64,000 bases of DNA from Enterocloster lavalensis (GCF_902364025.1 NZ_CABJCG010000014.1:1-64000), one strand, 5' to 3'; shown: positions 51,981-60,661, counted from the first letter of the stretch. Made by a program: numbers and translations. Notes: a model not told the origin generated them from the letters alone.

Positions 51981-52847
51981 TTAATGCGCCCCAAAAATGC
52001 GCTGGGCGATGCCGCCTGTCTTAAACAGCATAAAGCAGAGTAAAACCGTATAGCCAACGATGCCCCAAATCGCCCCAATGGGATCTCCGCTTGTGACGAT
52101 CCCCTGGACGAGCACCGCATAAATGGCAACGCACACCAGAATAAGCATCCCTTGAAAACCCACGGCAAACAGGGAGCGCAGGTAATTTTGCCCCGCGCCG
52201 CCCAGCTCCCGGTTAGATAGGGTAGCCACAGGCAGAGGGGCCAAACTGGTGAGCAAATATATTTCAATCATCCTGCCATAGACCAAAACGAAAATGACGA
52301 TGCCCAGCGCCCACATGGTCACGCCGATAATGGAGGACTGGAGCCACAGGCCCAAAAGCGGCCCTAAATCCATTCCCTCCAGCGTTGTTTCCAGTTCGGC
52401 CAGCATATCCGGCGTGACATCCGTGGAGCCCTGGATGAGCCCGCCCGCCTGGGCAATCACGGACTGGGACACGTCGAACACCGCCATCACGATATTAAAG
52501 GTATTAGACAGAATGAGAATGGCACAAGCCGTCTTAAACATCCATTTATAGATATTCGCCACGTCAAACTCGTGCATATTGTTTTTCTCTAAAAGCATTT
52601 GAATGAGCTCATAGGTGGCAACAAAGGTCAGCACCAGCCCGGCAATCGGTAAGATCACCGTTTCGGAAAGCTGGCGGATCAGGGAGAAAACCCCGGCGTT
52701 CCAAGCTGCCGGGGTAGTCCCCACTTGTACCGCGATCTCCCCGACCTGGGAATTGACGTAATCGGTGAGCCCCTCCAGGTTGCCCATGATCCCGCCAATC
52801 AGCAGCTCTTTGAGCCAGTCCGTAAGCCAGTCGGTGAGAAAATCCAT
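51981..52847 (-). CDS. VirB6/TrbL-like conjugation channel protein
   Basis: The 288-residue protein has an amphipathic N-terminus (MDFLTDWLTDWLKELLIGG) and about six membrane helices, with PIAGLVLTFVATYELIQMLL near residue 66 and SLAPLPVATLSNRELGG near 205. This is the polytopic channel component of Gram-positive CTn-type transfer systems. It follows the Maff2 remnant, and its AAGGAGG lies inside the end of that gene. Confidence 0.88.
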   Translation of the reverse strand: MDFLTDWLTDWLKELLIGGIMGNLEGLTDYVNSQVGEIAVQVGTTPAAWNAGVFSLIRQLSETVILPIAGLVLTFVATYELIQMLLEKNNMHEFDVANIYKWMFKTACAILILSNTFNIVMAVFDVSQSVIAQAGGLIQGSTDVTPDMLAELETTLEGMDLGPLLGLWLQSSIIGVTMWALGIVIFVLVYGRMIEIYLLTSLAPLPVATLSNRELGGAGQNYLRSLFAVGFQGMLILVCVAIYAVLVQGIVTSGDPIGAIWGIVGYTVLLCFMLFKTGGIAQRIFGAH

Positions 52848-52856
52848 AAGCCCTCC

Positions 52857-52937
52857 TTAAAACAGGCCGGACAGCAGGGGGATCAGGGTGGTGCCCAGCA
52901 GGATGATGCCGCCGCCCGCCATGAGCTGTTTTATCCC
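52857..52937 (-). pseudogene. 3' remnant of the Maff2-family gene
   Basis: Read leftwards from 52937, codons give GIKQLMAGGGIILLGTTLIPLLSGLF and a stop. This is the conserved C-terminal part of the Maff2 small membrane proteins that stand upstream of the VirB6-like gene in this ICE family. The expected 40 or so N-terminal residues are missing, because unrelated sequence begins at about 52938. The missing part is not found elsewhere in the window. Confidence 0.75.
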
Positions 52938-52976
52938 CAATTAGGTGTAAAACTCTGCTCGATGGCGGGCGGCGGC
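52908..52976. other. Quasi-palindromic junction (candidate att site) of the second element
   Basis: GCCGCCGCCCGCCAT (52908-52922) and ATGGCGGGCGGCGGC (52962-52976) are perfect 15-bp inverted copies. The similarity continues inwards (TAAAAC, GCTC) towards CCAATTAGG at the centre near 52941. Serine-integrase att sites are imperfect palindromes around a 2-base crossover, and the Maff2 reading frame breaks at this centre. Confidence 0.6.
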
Positions 52977-53026
52977 GTACAAAAAATCTATATGGTGTTT
53001 TTAAGAGAACCGTCCCGCGGGACAGG

Positions 53027-54697
53027 TCAGGCAGTGACCTGTTCCACCTCCGGGATGGGTTTGAGATTAAAATGAATTTCGATAGAAATGTGTCTTGTTT
53101 TATCTTCGTCAATGCGTTCATGCACGACGATTTCTTTGATTAAGCGGTTAAGGGTGGCTGCGTCCAGCTCTGTGATGTTGGCGTATTCCTGAATGGCTTC
53201 CACCCATTGTTTTGCGTCATTGGCAAGCTGGACTTCATCAGACAGCCGCTTTCTGCCCTCTGACACTTTTGTTTTAAGCTCCGTCTGCTCGGTCTGTGTC
53301 TTTTCCAGCATGGTGTTGAAATTCTGCTCACTGATACGCCCTGCAATCATATCCTCATAAAGCCGCATTACCATTTTGTCCAGAACCTCAATCCGTTCCT
53401 CGTCCCTTGTAAGGGAGCGTTCCATTGCTTCCCGCTGTTCCCGCTGCTCTGCTTCACAGGTATTGGTCAGGCGGTCGGCAACCGCTTCCCCGTCCATCAG
53501 GGCAGCTCTGGCACATTCCCGGATTTTCCGCAGCACATGGCTGTAAAGGGTGTCATAATCAATCCGGTGCTGGGTGCAGTGGTTCTTTCCAAAGGCGTTG
53601 TAGGTCTTGCAGGAATAAATCCGCTGGGGATGTTTTGCGTTTGTGTAGCGTATCGTCAGCGACTTCCCACACTCGCCGCATTTTACCAGTCCGGCAAACA
53701 GGCTGATTTCATTGGTCTGCCCCGGACGCTGGCGGGATTTCAACTTATTCTGCACAATGTCAAAGCTCATGCTGTCAATCAGCGGTTCATGCTGTCCCTC
53801 CACCACAATCCAGTCCTCCGGCTTCTTTTCCCCAATTGTGCCGATTTTGAAACGGTAGTCTTTTTTCTGAGAAGCAATCGCCCCGGTGTAGACGGGATTC
53901 ATCAAAAGGTCTTTGATAACGGAGAAGTCCCACATATACCGCCCGTTTTCCGGGTCTTTCTTTTCCCATTTGGTGCGGGTATTGCGAAGCCCCCGTTCCC
54001 GGTTCCACCATGTGGGACAGGGGATTTTTTCTTCTTCCAGCCGTCTGCGGATATAGTTCGGACCATGACCGTTCAGGGCATATCCGAAAATCAGCCGCAC
54101 AATCGGGGCGGTTTCCTCGTCAATGAGCAGATGGTTTTTGTCCTCCGGGTCTTTCCGATACCCAAACGGGGCAAGACACCCGGTAAACTGTCCTTTCTGC
54201 GCTTTCAGAAGATAAGAGGAATGGACTTTCTTGGAAATATCCTTGCTGTACATCTCATTCAGGATATTCTTGAACGGGGCAATGTCGTTGTTATCTCGCA
54301 GGGTGTCGATACCGTCATTCATGGCGATATAGCGGACACCGTTTCTTGGGAAAAAGTCCTCAATCAAATGCCCGGTTTGCAGATAGTTACGCCCCAGTCG
54401 GCTGAGGTCTTTCGTGATGACAAGGTTGATTTGCCTGCGCTCAATGGCTCTCAACATTCTCTGTAAATCAGGACGCTCCATGTTAAGACCTGTGAAGCCA
54501 TCATCCTGATAGACTGCCACAACCTCCCATCCCTGCTTTTCGCAGTATTTTTCCAGCATATCACGCTGGTTTGCGATACTGGCACTTTCGCCTTGCAGGT
54601 CATCGTCCTTTGACAGCCTGCAATAGACCGCCGCACGATAGCCCCCGGCAAGTGCCTTTCCGATTGTTCTGTATTCCATTTCGTTCATCATAGCCAT
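53027..54697 (-). CDS. Large serine recombinase (TndX/TnpX type) of the second element
   Basis: The 556-residue protein has the catalytic resolvase domain with the nucleophile in AVYCRLSKDD near residue 26 and ITKDLSRLGRNY near 95. A recombinase domain, a zinc ribbon (LVKCGECGKSLTIRY ... HCTQHRIDY) and a coiled-coil C-terminus follow. It differs clearly from the first ICE recombinase. It lies 89 bases from the junction in the Maff2 gene, as expected for the enzyme that inserted the element. Its start follows directly on the TnpW stop. Confidence 0.92.
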   Translation of the reverse strand: MAMMNEMEYRTIGKALAGGYRAAVYCRLSKDDDLQGESASIANQRDMLEKYCEKQGWEVVAVYQDDGFTGLNMERPDLQRMLRAIERRQINLVITKDLSRLGRNYLQTGHLIEDFFPRNGVRYIAMNDGIDTLRDNNDIAPFKNILNEMYSKDISKKVHSSYLLKAQKGQFTGCLAPFGYRKDPEDKNHLLIDEETAPIVRLIFGYALNGHGPNYIRRRLEEEKIPCPTWWNRERGLRNTRTKWEKKDPENGRYMWDFSVIKDLLMNPVYTGAIASQKKDYRFKIGTIGEKKPEDWIVVEGQHEPLIDSMSFDIVQNKLKSRQRPGQTNEISLFAGLVKCGECGKSLTIRYTNAKHPQRIYSCKTYNAFGKNHCTQHRIDYDTLYSHVLRKIRECARAALMDGEAVADRLTNTCEAEQREQREAMERSLTRDEERIEVLDKMVMRLYEDMIAGRISEQNFNTMLEKTQTEQTELKTKVSEGRKRLSDEVQLANDAKQWVEAIQEYANITELDAATLNRLIKEIVVHERIDEDKTRHISIEIHFNLKPIPEVEQVTA

Positions 54698-54895
54698 TTA
54701 CCCACACAATCCAGACGGTATCTGGCTCTTTTGAACCTCATCTTCATTATACTTCATATCTTTCTTTTTAGCAAGATATTCTTTTGTATTTGTTTTTCCG
54801 TATTTCTGGGAAATCAGGCTGACGAATACATCGGTTGCGTCCAGTTCCCCGTCAAACACAGTAGTCACATGAATCTCTGTTTTGTTTTTTGCCAT
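54698..54895 (-). CDS. tnpW: Transposon-encoded protein TnpW
   Basis: The 65-residue protein MAKNKTEIHVTTVFDGELDA... matches TnpW of Tn4451-type clostridial elements, including the ending YNEDEVQKSQIPSGLCG. Its biochemical role is unknown. It is directly coupled to the recombinase gene downstream (the stop TAA abuts the next ATG). Confidence 0.85.
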   Translation of the reverse strand: MAKNKTEIHVTTVFDGELDATDVFVSLISQKYGKTNTKEYLAKKKDMKYNEDEVQKSQIPSGLCG

Positions 54896-54940
54896 AGGCA
54901 GTTATCCTCCATACATGAAAATAGCCAGACAGAGGGTGTC

Positions 54941-55218
54941 GGCAACGAAGTCCGGCAACGGGCTTCAAAAGACCTTGCAAACAATCTCAATCTGGCGGTG
55001 GTTACTATTTATACTTTTCTTTTATTTTTCTGTTGTTTTGGTTGTCATAGGGGAGAAAATCCCGGAAATAAGGGATTTTCCCCGGCAACCGGCTCGGCAA
55101 CGGGATAGCAACAGGGGGTGCAACGGGCTGTCATTTTCAGAATGGAAGCTCCATCTGTTCTGTGACCTCCACAAAACCGTCCATCGTTTTTTCAGACGGG
55201 TTGCCGGAATCCGTTGCC
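54941..55218. repeat. Iteron-like GGCAAC cluster
   Basis: Near-identical GGCAACGGG-type words occur at 54941, 54954, 55084, 55096, 55107 (AGCAAC) and 55119 (TGCAAC). Inverted copies (GTTGCC) lie at 55200 and 55213 inside the end of the VirE-like gene. A perfect 9-bp inverted repeat, GAAAATCCC/GGGATTTTC (55055-55080), lies in the middle. The cluster fills the 241-base gap beside the replication genes and could be an origin of replication. Confidence 0.5.
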
Positions 55219-56531
55219 GGGTTTTCACGCTCCCAGCCCTTTTGTCTGCCATATTCTGAAAACATTCTTGGGTTCGGGAAGTACCGCCAGCGGTCAATGC
55301 ACTGGTTCATAATCTCGTTGATTTCCCGGATTTCCCATTGCTTCGGCTCGTCAAAGGCATGGTTCAGGGCTTCCTTGTAGAGCTGCTTGGAGCAGACCAT
55401 GCTCCCGGTGTACTTATCAAGATATGCCTGTATCATTCCGGCTTTGGTGTCCTCCGGCATAAAATCCCGCTGGTGTTCTTTGAGATACCGCTGCATGGCG
55501 GGGCTGAAAGCCAGCTTGAACCTGCCGCTTCGATAAATCTCCATTGCTTCCGCCCACATCTGCTCGATATAGGCTCTGGAAGCGGCTTCGTCCTCCAAAA
55601 TGTGAACCTCGGCTTGCTCTGGGTACACCATGACCGGGATAAAACGGCGGTTGCCGGAACGGTCAAGGGGCAGGAAGTCAAGAGCATTGGAAGTGCCGCC
55701 AAACACGCACTGGCGGGGGCGGTCTGCCGGGTGGGTTTCATAGGGTATTTTGTAAACCTCTTTCTGTCGGCTCAGGAATGACTTGATTTCTTCAATGCTC
55801 TTGGCGTTGGCGGTTGCCATCATTTCCGACATTTCGATCATCCAGTGACCTTGCAGCTTGCGGTACACATTGTCATCGTCCAGCTTCCGCAAATCATCGG
55901 AGAACCACTCGTCCCGGACTGCCAGCAGACGGAAGAAGGTGGACTTGCCAGCCCCCTGACCGCCGACCAGACAGAGCATGATTTCAAACTTGCACCCCGG
56001 CTGAAAGGCTCGTGAGATAGCACCCAGCAGAAACAGTTTCAATGCTTCATAGGTGTAATCGTCTACATCAGCCCCCAGAAAGTGCCGCAGGCAGAAGCGG
56101 ATGCGCTCTGTACCGTCCCACATAAGGGCATTGAGATAGTCCCGAATGGGATGGTACTTGTTTTCATTCGCCACAATCCCGATGGCGTTATCAATCTTTT
56201 TCTCATTGGTAAGCCCGTAGGTTTCTTCCAGATAGAGAAGCAGATACTTCATATCCGTATCGTTCAGGGCTGTGCTTTCTCTGTGAAAGCCGATGGGCTT
56301 TATGATGTCCTTGCGGTCGGTCAGGATGTTGTATGCGATAGCCCCGGAAAGCAGCGGGTCACGCTGGAATACGGTCAGACAGTTCCGTATGCTCTGACGG
56401 ACACCGCCTTTCTCGGTGGTTTCCAACCCCGCTTTGATTTCCTCAATGCTCTGGGGCGGCTGCATGGCGTTCATGGTGTTTTTTAGTTCTTGCTGCGTCT
56501 GCGGCTGCAAGCTCTGCCATTCGCTGTTCAA
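55137..56531 (-). CDS. VirE-family helicase/primase-like ATPase
   Basis: The 464-residue protein matches the virulence-associated E family. Walker A is GGQGAGKSTFF near residue 209, FSDDLRKLDDDN and the Walker B-like WMIEMSEM follow, and FGGTSNALDFLPLDRSGNRRF is the sensor region. These AAA+ proteins of mobile elements unwind DNA during replication together with a CHC2-type primase. The TTG at 56531 lies about 12 bases after GGAAAGGA and overlaps the primase gene by 89 bases; ATGs at 56477 and 56468 are alternatives. Confidence 0.85.
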   Translation of the reverse strand: MNSEWQSLQPQTQQELKNTMNAMQPPQSIEEIKAGLETTEKGGVRQSIRNCLTVFQRDPLLSGAIAYNILTDRKDIIKPIGFHRESTALNDTDMKYLLLYLEETYGLTNEKKIDNAIGIVANENKYHPIRDYLNALMWDGTERIRFCLRHFLGADVDDYTYEALKLFLLGAISRAFQPGCKFEIMLCLVGGQGAGKSTFFRLLAVRDEWFSDDLRKLDDDNVYRKLQGHWMIEMSEMMATANAKSIEEIKSFLSRQKEVYKIPYETHPADRPRQCVFGGTSNALDFLPLDRSGNRRFIPVMVYPEQAEVHILEDEAASRAYIEQMWAEAMEIYRSGRFKLAFSPAMQRYLKEHQRDFMPEDTKAGMIQAYLDKYTGSMVCSKQLYKEALNHAFDEPKQWEIREINEIMNQCIDRWRYFPNPRMFSEYGRQKGWERENPATDSGNPSEKTMDGFVEVTEQMELPF

Positions 56532-57087
56532 GCTGTATCACATCCTTTCCGTAGTCCATCATCAGGACTGCTTTTTCCTCTGTCTCTCCAAAAAGCAGCA
56601 CATCCAGCAGATATTCCACATGGCTCTGTTTCTGCAAGGCTTCCACAAACCGGGGATGAAAGGCTTCCTCCGGGGAATGCGGGGCATAGTCCTTTCTCCA
56701 TGCCCGAAGCAGATGAAGATAATTGGCAAGAATACGGAAGCAGCGGTTCTTTGCTTCCTGAAACTGTTCCTCCGGGGATTTCTGCCGGGGCTTGGGCTTT
56801 TTTGCCTTTCCCGGCGGTTTCCAGTCCTCATAGGAAAGCCCGAAGTCATGTGCCAGTTGTACGGCGGCTTCTTTCTTCCCCAGCCCATACAGAGCGGCGG
56901 CAAAATCAATCACATCCCCATCTGCGCCGCAGCCGAAGCAGTGGTAACGCCGATCCAGCTTCATGCTTGGGGTTTTATCGTGATGGAACGGGCAGCAAGC
57001 CATCCCGTTCCGACCTGCATGGATTCCATAATGCTCCGCAGCCTGTCTGGTTGTGACGGACTGCTTCACAGCTTCAAATACATTCAA
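56443..57087 (-). CDS. CHC2 zinc-finger DNA primase-like protein
   Basis: The 214-residue protein has the CHC2 zinc ribbon CPFHHDKTPSMKLD...YHCFGCGADGDVIDF (residues 32-63), which binds single-stranded template. A helical tail follows. It lacks a TOPRIM domain, so the catalytic primase part may be supplied by the overlapping VirE-like gene or the host. It stands first in the replication pair. Confidence 0.85.
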   Translation of the reverse strand: MNVFEAVKQSVTTRQAAEHYGIHAGRNGMACCPFHHDKTPSMKLDRRYHCFGCGADGDVIDFAAALYGLGKKEAAVQLAHDFGLSYEDWKPPGKAKKPKPRQKSPEEQFQEAKNRCFRILANYLHLLRAWRKDYAPHSPEEAFHPRFVEALQKQSHVEYLLDVLLFGETEEKAVLMMDYGKDVIQLEQRMAELAAADAARTKKHHERHAAAPEH

Positions 57088-57151
57088 ATCTATCCCTCCT
57101 TAAAAAGAAAAAAGCACCTGACATTCTCTGATTGAAAATGGCAAGTGCCTG

Positions 57152-58732
57152 TTAAAGTTCCATATCCTGTTGTCTGTGTTTCGCCTGTGCCGGAGTAGTT
57201 CTTTGAGCCTTTTTCTCGTCCGCCTTATCCTGCAAGACTTCCTTGATGGGCTGCTTCTTGGGCGGCTCTTTGCTTTCCTCTGTGCCGGGTGTGGCTTTCC
57301 GTACCCAGTAGCGGATGTCCCGCAGCTTCTTCAAATCCTCCTGTACTTCAGTCAGCGGTACTTTCAGCTCTGCGATTTCGCTGAGAAGCGTTTCCTGCTC
57401 CTGTTGTAACTCATTTTTCGTTTTATCCTTATCGTCCGGGTGCTTGGCAAGGTAGGCGGCGGCTTTCGCATATCGGGCAACCTCCGGGTGTTCCTGTTTG
57501 AATTTCTCCTTTGTTTTCTTAAAAAATATCTTCTGGTACTTCTCATAGACAGGCTTACATTCCTTGCAGTCTGCCCGGCTGGCAAGAATCCCATCAATCA
57601 CTTTGCTGCGGGCTTCCTTTGGCTTCATCTGACTGCGGTAATCTGCGGCTGATTTCCCGGAAGATTCCAGAAATGCTTCTAAGTCCTCCACAGTGGAAAG
57701 CCCCTTTTGCCGGAGATAGGACAGGGCTTCGCTGACTGCCTTTAAGTCCTGTGAAGTCCCCCGGTTCTGTCCAGCCCTTGTCCAGTCCTTCCGTTCTTCC
57801 TTTCGTATCTCCATATACTTCATCAGCAGATTGGGAAGAAGTGTCGCTTCCTCCGCCGCTTTTTGTGCAAGCAGCTCTTTCCGTTTTTCTCCCAGCTCGG
57901 TAATCCAGCCTTTGAGGTTTTGGATAAGCTGCCGGATGGACTTCATCAGACTGTTGGCGGCTCTGATTTCCCGGTTCAGGTTTCCGATATTCGTCTGGAT
58001 ACCACGCTTTTCCATCTGCCGGACAGCAGCCCCCTCATGGACAGTGGGGACAATATCAAGCCCCTGTCTGGCATAGGAACGCAAGTCCACACGCTCCGGA
58101 CGGTCATTGGCTTCCAGATAGCGGTTCTGGATGACCTCCCATTCATGCCGCCAGATTTCACAATACTTCTGGTCGTTCCAATCCACCGTATCCTCCTTGT
58201 GGCTTTTCCATCTGCCGGACGGAAGTTTTATCCGTTCCCCGTTTTCGTCAAGGTCATAAACCTTGCGGCTCTTGGGAAGCCATTTTCCATGTTCGTCCAT
58301 TGCCCTCATAGTGAGCATGACATGGGCGTGGGGATTGTGTCCCGGCGGATGGGGGTCATGGATTGCAAAATCAGCAATCATGCCTTTGGAAACAAACTGC
58401 TGCTCACAAAACTCCCGGACAAGGACAGCATACTGGTCGGGTGGTATCTCTCTTGGGATGGTAAGCACCCACCTCCTTGCAAGCTGGGAGTTCCATTGTT
58501 TTTCCACAGCTTCGGCGGCGTTCCATAAGGTATTACGGTCTGCATACTCCGGCGGGGCATTTGCTGGGAGCAGAATCTCATTGTGGACGATACCACGCTT
58601 TTCCGGGTAGTGCTTCACTTGCTGGTCGTATTCACAGAACAGCTTTTCGCCACTCTGGTAAGCAGCGGCGGCAACCGCAGACTGCCGCTGGCTGCGCTGC
58701 ACAATCGTGATTTCGTTGTGTGGACAGGGCAT
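57152..58732 (-). CDS. MobA/MobL-type (MobQ) relaxase
   Basis: The 526-residue protein has the MobA/MobL relaxase domain in residues 1-230: QSAVAAAAYQSGE with the catalytic Tyr near residue 25, and the metal motif HNPHAHVML near 133. A long coiled-coil C-terminal region follows. It nicks oriT of the MobQ type, and a matching nick-site sequence lies 600 bases upstream. It mobilises the second element with a channel supplied by another system, possibly the surrounding ICE. Confidence 0.9.
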   Translation of the reverse strand: MPCPHNEITIVQRSQRQSAVAAAAYQSGEKLFCEYDQQVKHYPEKRGIVHNEILLPANAPPEYADRNTLWNAAEAVEKQWNSQLARRWVLTIPREIPPDQYAVLVREFCEQQFVSKGMIADFAIHDPHPPGHNPHAHVMLTMRAMDEHGKWLPKSRKVYDLDENGERIKLPSGRWKSHKEDTVDWNDQKYCEIWRHEWEVIQNRYLEANDRPERVDLRSYARQGLDIVPTVHEGAAVRQMEKRGIQTNIGNLNREIRAANSLMKSIRQLIQNLKGWITELGEKRKELLAQKAAEEATLLPNLLMKYMEIRKEERKDWTRAGQNRGTSQDLKAVSEALSYLRQKGLSTVEDLEAFLESSGKSAADYRSQMKPKEARSKVIDGILASRADCKECKPVYEKYQKIFFKKTKEKFKQEHPEVARYAKAAAYLAKHPDDKDKTKNELQQEQETLLSEIAELKVPLTEVQEDLKKLRDIRYWVRKATPGTEESKEPPKKQPIKEVLQDKADEKKAQRTTPAQAKHRQQDMEL

Positions 58733-58919
58733 TTCGTGTCCCTCCTTTCGGTAATTGGTGGATGGGGTGGCGTTTTACCACCTCATTTTGGGCAGAAAAA
58801 AAGCAGGAGACCTTTTTCAGATTTCCTGCTCGGTGTGCCGCTATGTGGGCGGCGGGTATTTAATTGTAAAAGTTCGGGGCAAGTTGACCCGATGTGAAGC
58901 TGACAAACTGGAAGTTATT

Positions 58920-59063
58920 TTACTTGCGTTCTATAAATCCTATGATTGAAAAAATCAATCCTACAATCCCAATTCCGATAACGAGCAGCCCCATTCCTGA
59001 TGAGCAAAGAGAAATTATAATGGCAAAGAGTAGTATTGCAATACCTAATCCAATTTTCTTCAT
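58920..59063 (-). CDS. Small two-helix membrane protein
   Basis: The 47-residue protein MKKIGLGIAILLFAIIISLC... is almost wholly hydrophobic and ends FIERK. AAAGGAGG lies eight bases before its ATG. It resembles the small membrane protein at 62144 in length, MKKI opening and C-terminal GF plus charged end. A shared ACAAAT/ATTTGT hairpin lies just upstream (59079-59094). Function unknown. Confidence 0.6.
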   Translation of the reverse strand: MKKIGLGIAILLFAIIISLCSSGMGLLVIGIGIVGLIFSIIGFIERK

Positions 59064-59078
59064 TGTAAATCCTCCTTT

Positions 59079-59094
59079 ACAAATGCCGATTTGT
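59079..59094 (-). promoter_or_regulatory. Leader hairpin of the small membrane protein gene
   Basis: ACAAAT and ATTTGT form a 6-bp inverted repeat with a 4-base loop, directly before AAAGGAGG. A TATAAT box lies about 17 bases upstream (complement near 59110). The same leader occurs at 62417-62430. Confidence 0.4.
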
Positions 59095-59322
59095 TGTCAT
59101 CTTCATTATACTTCATTGGCTATCGAAAAGATAGCATATTTTATGAAACTTGTCGGCTGGGAACAGCTTGCAACGCAAGGTGTCCCCAGATGGCAAGTAC
59201 ACAAAAGGGTAGCTGGCGGCAGCCAGCGCAGGGGAAGCGTAGCGTCCCCTGTTTGATTTGAAGCAGACCATGACTGCGGAAAATCACAGCCCTCCGGCGA
59301 GGAGCCTTCGGAGAACGCAATG

Positions 59323-59357
59323 CACCAACCTCTGGGTGGTGTATAATTGCGCCCTTA
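59323..59357 (+). other. Predicted oriT nick region (MobQ type)
   Basis: CACCAACC (59323-59330) and GGGTGGTG (59334-59341) form a stem with one mismatch, directly followed by TATAATTGCGCCCTTA (59342-59357). The latter matches the IncQ/RSF1010-type nick core TAA(N)TGCG/CCCT, so the nick is expected between 59351 and 59352. It lies upstream of the MobQ relaxase, as usual. The rest of 59095-59322 shows no gene I can support. Confidence 0.75.
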
Positions 59358-59362
59358 GTAAA

Positions 59363-59659
59363 CTAAGGGGTTTCCGGCTTCTCCCGTTCCAGCAGTTTTT
59401 TCAATAGTTCCTGCGTGTCCTGCCTGTGAAAAATGAGTTTCAACAACAGCATGACATCATCATCTGTCAGGCGTTCCGGCTCTTGCAGAAAACTTTCCAG
59501 CATACCGCCACGAGTACAGAGCCGGTGCGTCCGTTCCTTTCGGGTAAGCTGCTTTAACTGGTGCTGCAATGCCTTTTCATCATTGATGGCTTTCCGCAGT
59601 TTCTTTTCGCTTTTCTCCAACTCCCGGTTGAGCTTTTCCAGCTTTGAGGTATCAGGCAA
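59363..59659 (-). CDS. DUF3847-family protein
   Basis: The 98-residue protein is a coiled coil (KLEKLNRELEKSEKKLRKAI) followed by the DUF3847 core RKERTHRLCTRGGMLESFL. It is common in MobQ-type clostridial elements and lies just beside oriT, so a relaxosome accessory role is likely by position. It overlaps the RepA_N-like gene by eight bases. Confidence 0.8.
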   Translation of the reverse strand: MPDTSKLEKLNRELEKSEKKLRKAINDEKALQHQLKQLTRKERTHRLCTRGGMLESFLQEPERLTDDDVMLLLKLIFHRQDTQELLKKLLEREKPETP

Positions 59660-59993
59660 GGGCAGCGTCCTCCTTTCCCGGTATCAGCACATAAATTCTA
59701 TTCGGTTCTCCCACGCCCTGACGCACCCGCATGATAAGTCCGGCGGTTTCCAGTTCATTCAGAGAACGCTTGACCGTCATGGGGCTGCGGGACAGGGCTG
59801 CGGCAATGGCTGTGACAGGAAAGCAGACAAACAGGATTCCGTTCTCGTCCTCCTGCCCTTTGGATAGCATAGCGTCCAACATCCGGCAGTACATGACCTT
59901 TGCGGTGCTGCTGACTGGAAATCCTGTCAACGCTCTGGGAAATGGCATACAGGGCGGCAAGGGTGTGTCTATCGTCATAAATTCAAAATTCAT
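59652..59993 (-). CDS. RepA_N-like replication initiator, short form
   Basis: The 113-residue protein matches the N-terminal winged-helix domain of RepA_N initiators (FPRALTGFPVSSTAKVMYCR, then SRSPMTVKRSLNELETAGLI). Only that domain is present, whereas plasmid RepA proteins are about 300 residues, so it may act as a regulator or an origin-binding factor. It overlaps its neighbours by eight and four bases, forming a tight operon. Confidence 0.75.
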   Translation of the reverse strand: MNFEFMTIDTPLPPCMPFPRALTGFPVSSTAKVMYCRMLDAMLSKGQEDENGILFVCFPVTAIAAALSRSPMTVKRSLNELETAGLIMRVRQGVGEPNRIYVLIPGKEDAALA

Positions 59994-60178
59994 TCTGTGT
60001 GTTCCTCCTTTTTCTTTGCTCGTTTGGATAAATAACGGGGGCAGTCAATCACAACCGCCCGGAAGCTCTGCCTGCACCCATGCTGGCATTTCCGGCATAA
60101 TTCGTTGTAAGTGACACGCCCCCGGTCATTGAGGTAAAAGGAAAGCTCATGCTTCCTCTTTTTGCTCATTCTCGGCAT
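59990..60178 (-). CDS. Small basic Cys-containing protein
   Basis: The 62-residue basic protein MPRMSKKRKHELSFYLN... contains CRKCQHGCRQSF, a possible metal site. GGGAGG lies nine bases before the ATG, and the stop overlaps the next gene start by four bases. It is the first gene of the leftward replication/mobilisation operon. Function unknown. Confidence 0.6.
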   Translation of the reverse strand: MPRMSKKRKHELSFYLNDRGRVTYNELCRKCQHGCRQSFRAVVIDCPRYLSKRAKKKEEHTE

Positions 60179-60585
60179 ATTGCGCTTCCTCCCGTTTTCG
60201 TGTATGGTTTCGGGGCGATTTTCGGCAAAATTACAGCCATAGAGCCGCTTAAAATCTCCCGAAGTATCAGCGATAGGGTAGACTGTCCCCCTATCAGATT
60301 GTCGTGTTTCGGTATCATTTCGGTGTCAGTTCGCCAGTTCTCCCCGGTGTCGTTCCTCCCCTGAATCTCACAGCGGCGTATCGCTCCCTTTGGTATGCTC
60401 GTTTTGGTAAGGGTTCCTCCATATCCCTGCCAAAAGTCATGGCACTACATCGCCGGGGAAGCATATCCCACACAGGCTGGTCATTCGATTGGAATAATCC
60501 ATCGATGAACTACCTGTATCATAGAACATTTTTGTGCCCTGTGCCGTATGTCCACAAAGTAGGAATTAGGGGTAAAAATCAGAAA
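60179..60585. other. Gap without a supported gene
   Basis: About 400 bases between divergent genes. Open frames here have poor starts and no family features. It should contain the promoter for the leftward operon, which I cannot place with confidence. Confidence 0.5.
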
Positions 60586-60615
60586 TTTCCACGATTGCGG
60601 AAAGTGTGATATAAT
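60586..60615 (+). promoter_or_regulatory. Extended -10 promoter with inverted repeat for the XRE gene
   Basis: TGATATAAT (60607-60615) is an extended -10 box. TTTCC (60586-60590) and GGAAA (60599-60603) form an inverted repeat over the -35 area and could be the operator for the regulator encoded just downstream. Confidence 0.45.
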
Positions 60616-60661
60616 CCAGATAAGCGGCAGCAATCAAACCACCGGAAAGGAGCGTGCGCCC

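Noticed and set aside
58894..59256. 120-residue plus-strand frame opposite the small membrane protein
   Set aside because: The minus-strand 47-residue frame has a strong ribosome site and a real membrane-protein composition; the plus frame is its shadow extended into the oriT region.
60304..60609. 101-residue plus-strand frame before the XRE gene
   Set aside because: No ribosome site or family features; it ends inside the XRE promoter region.
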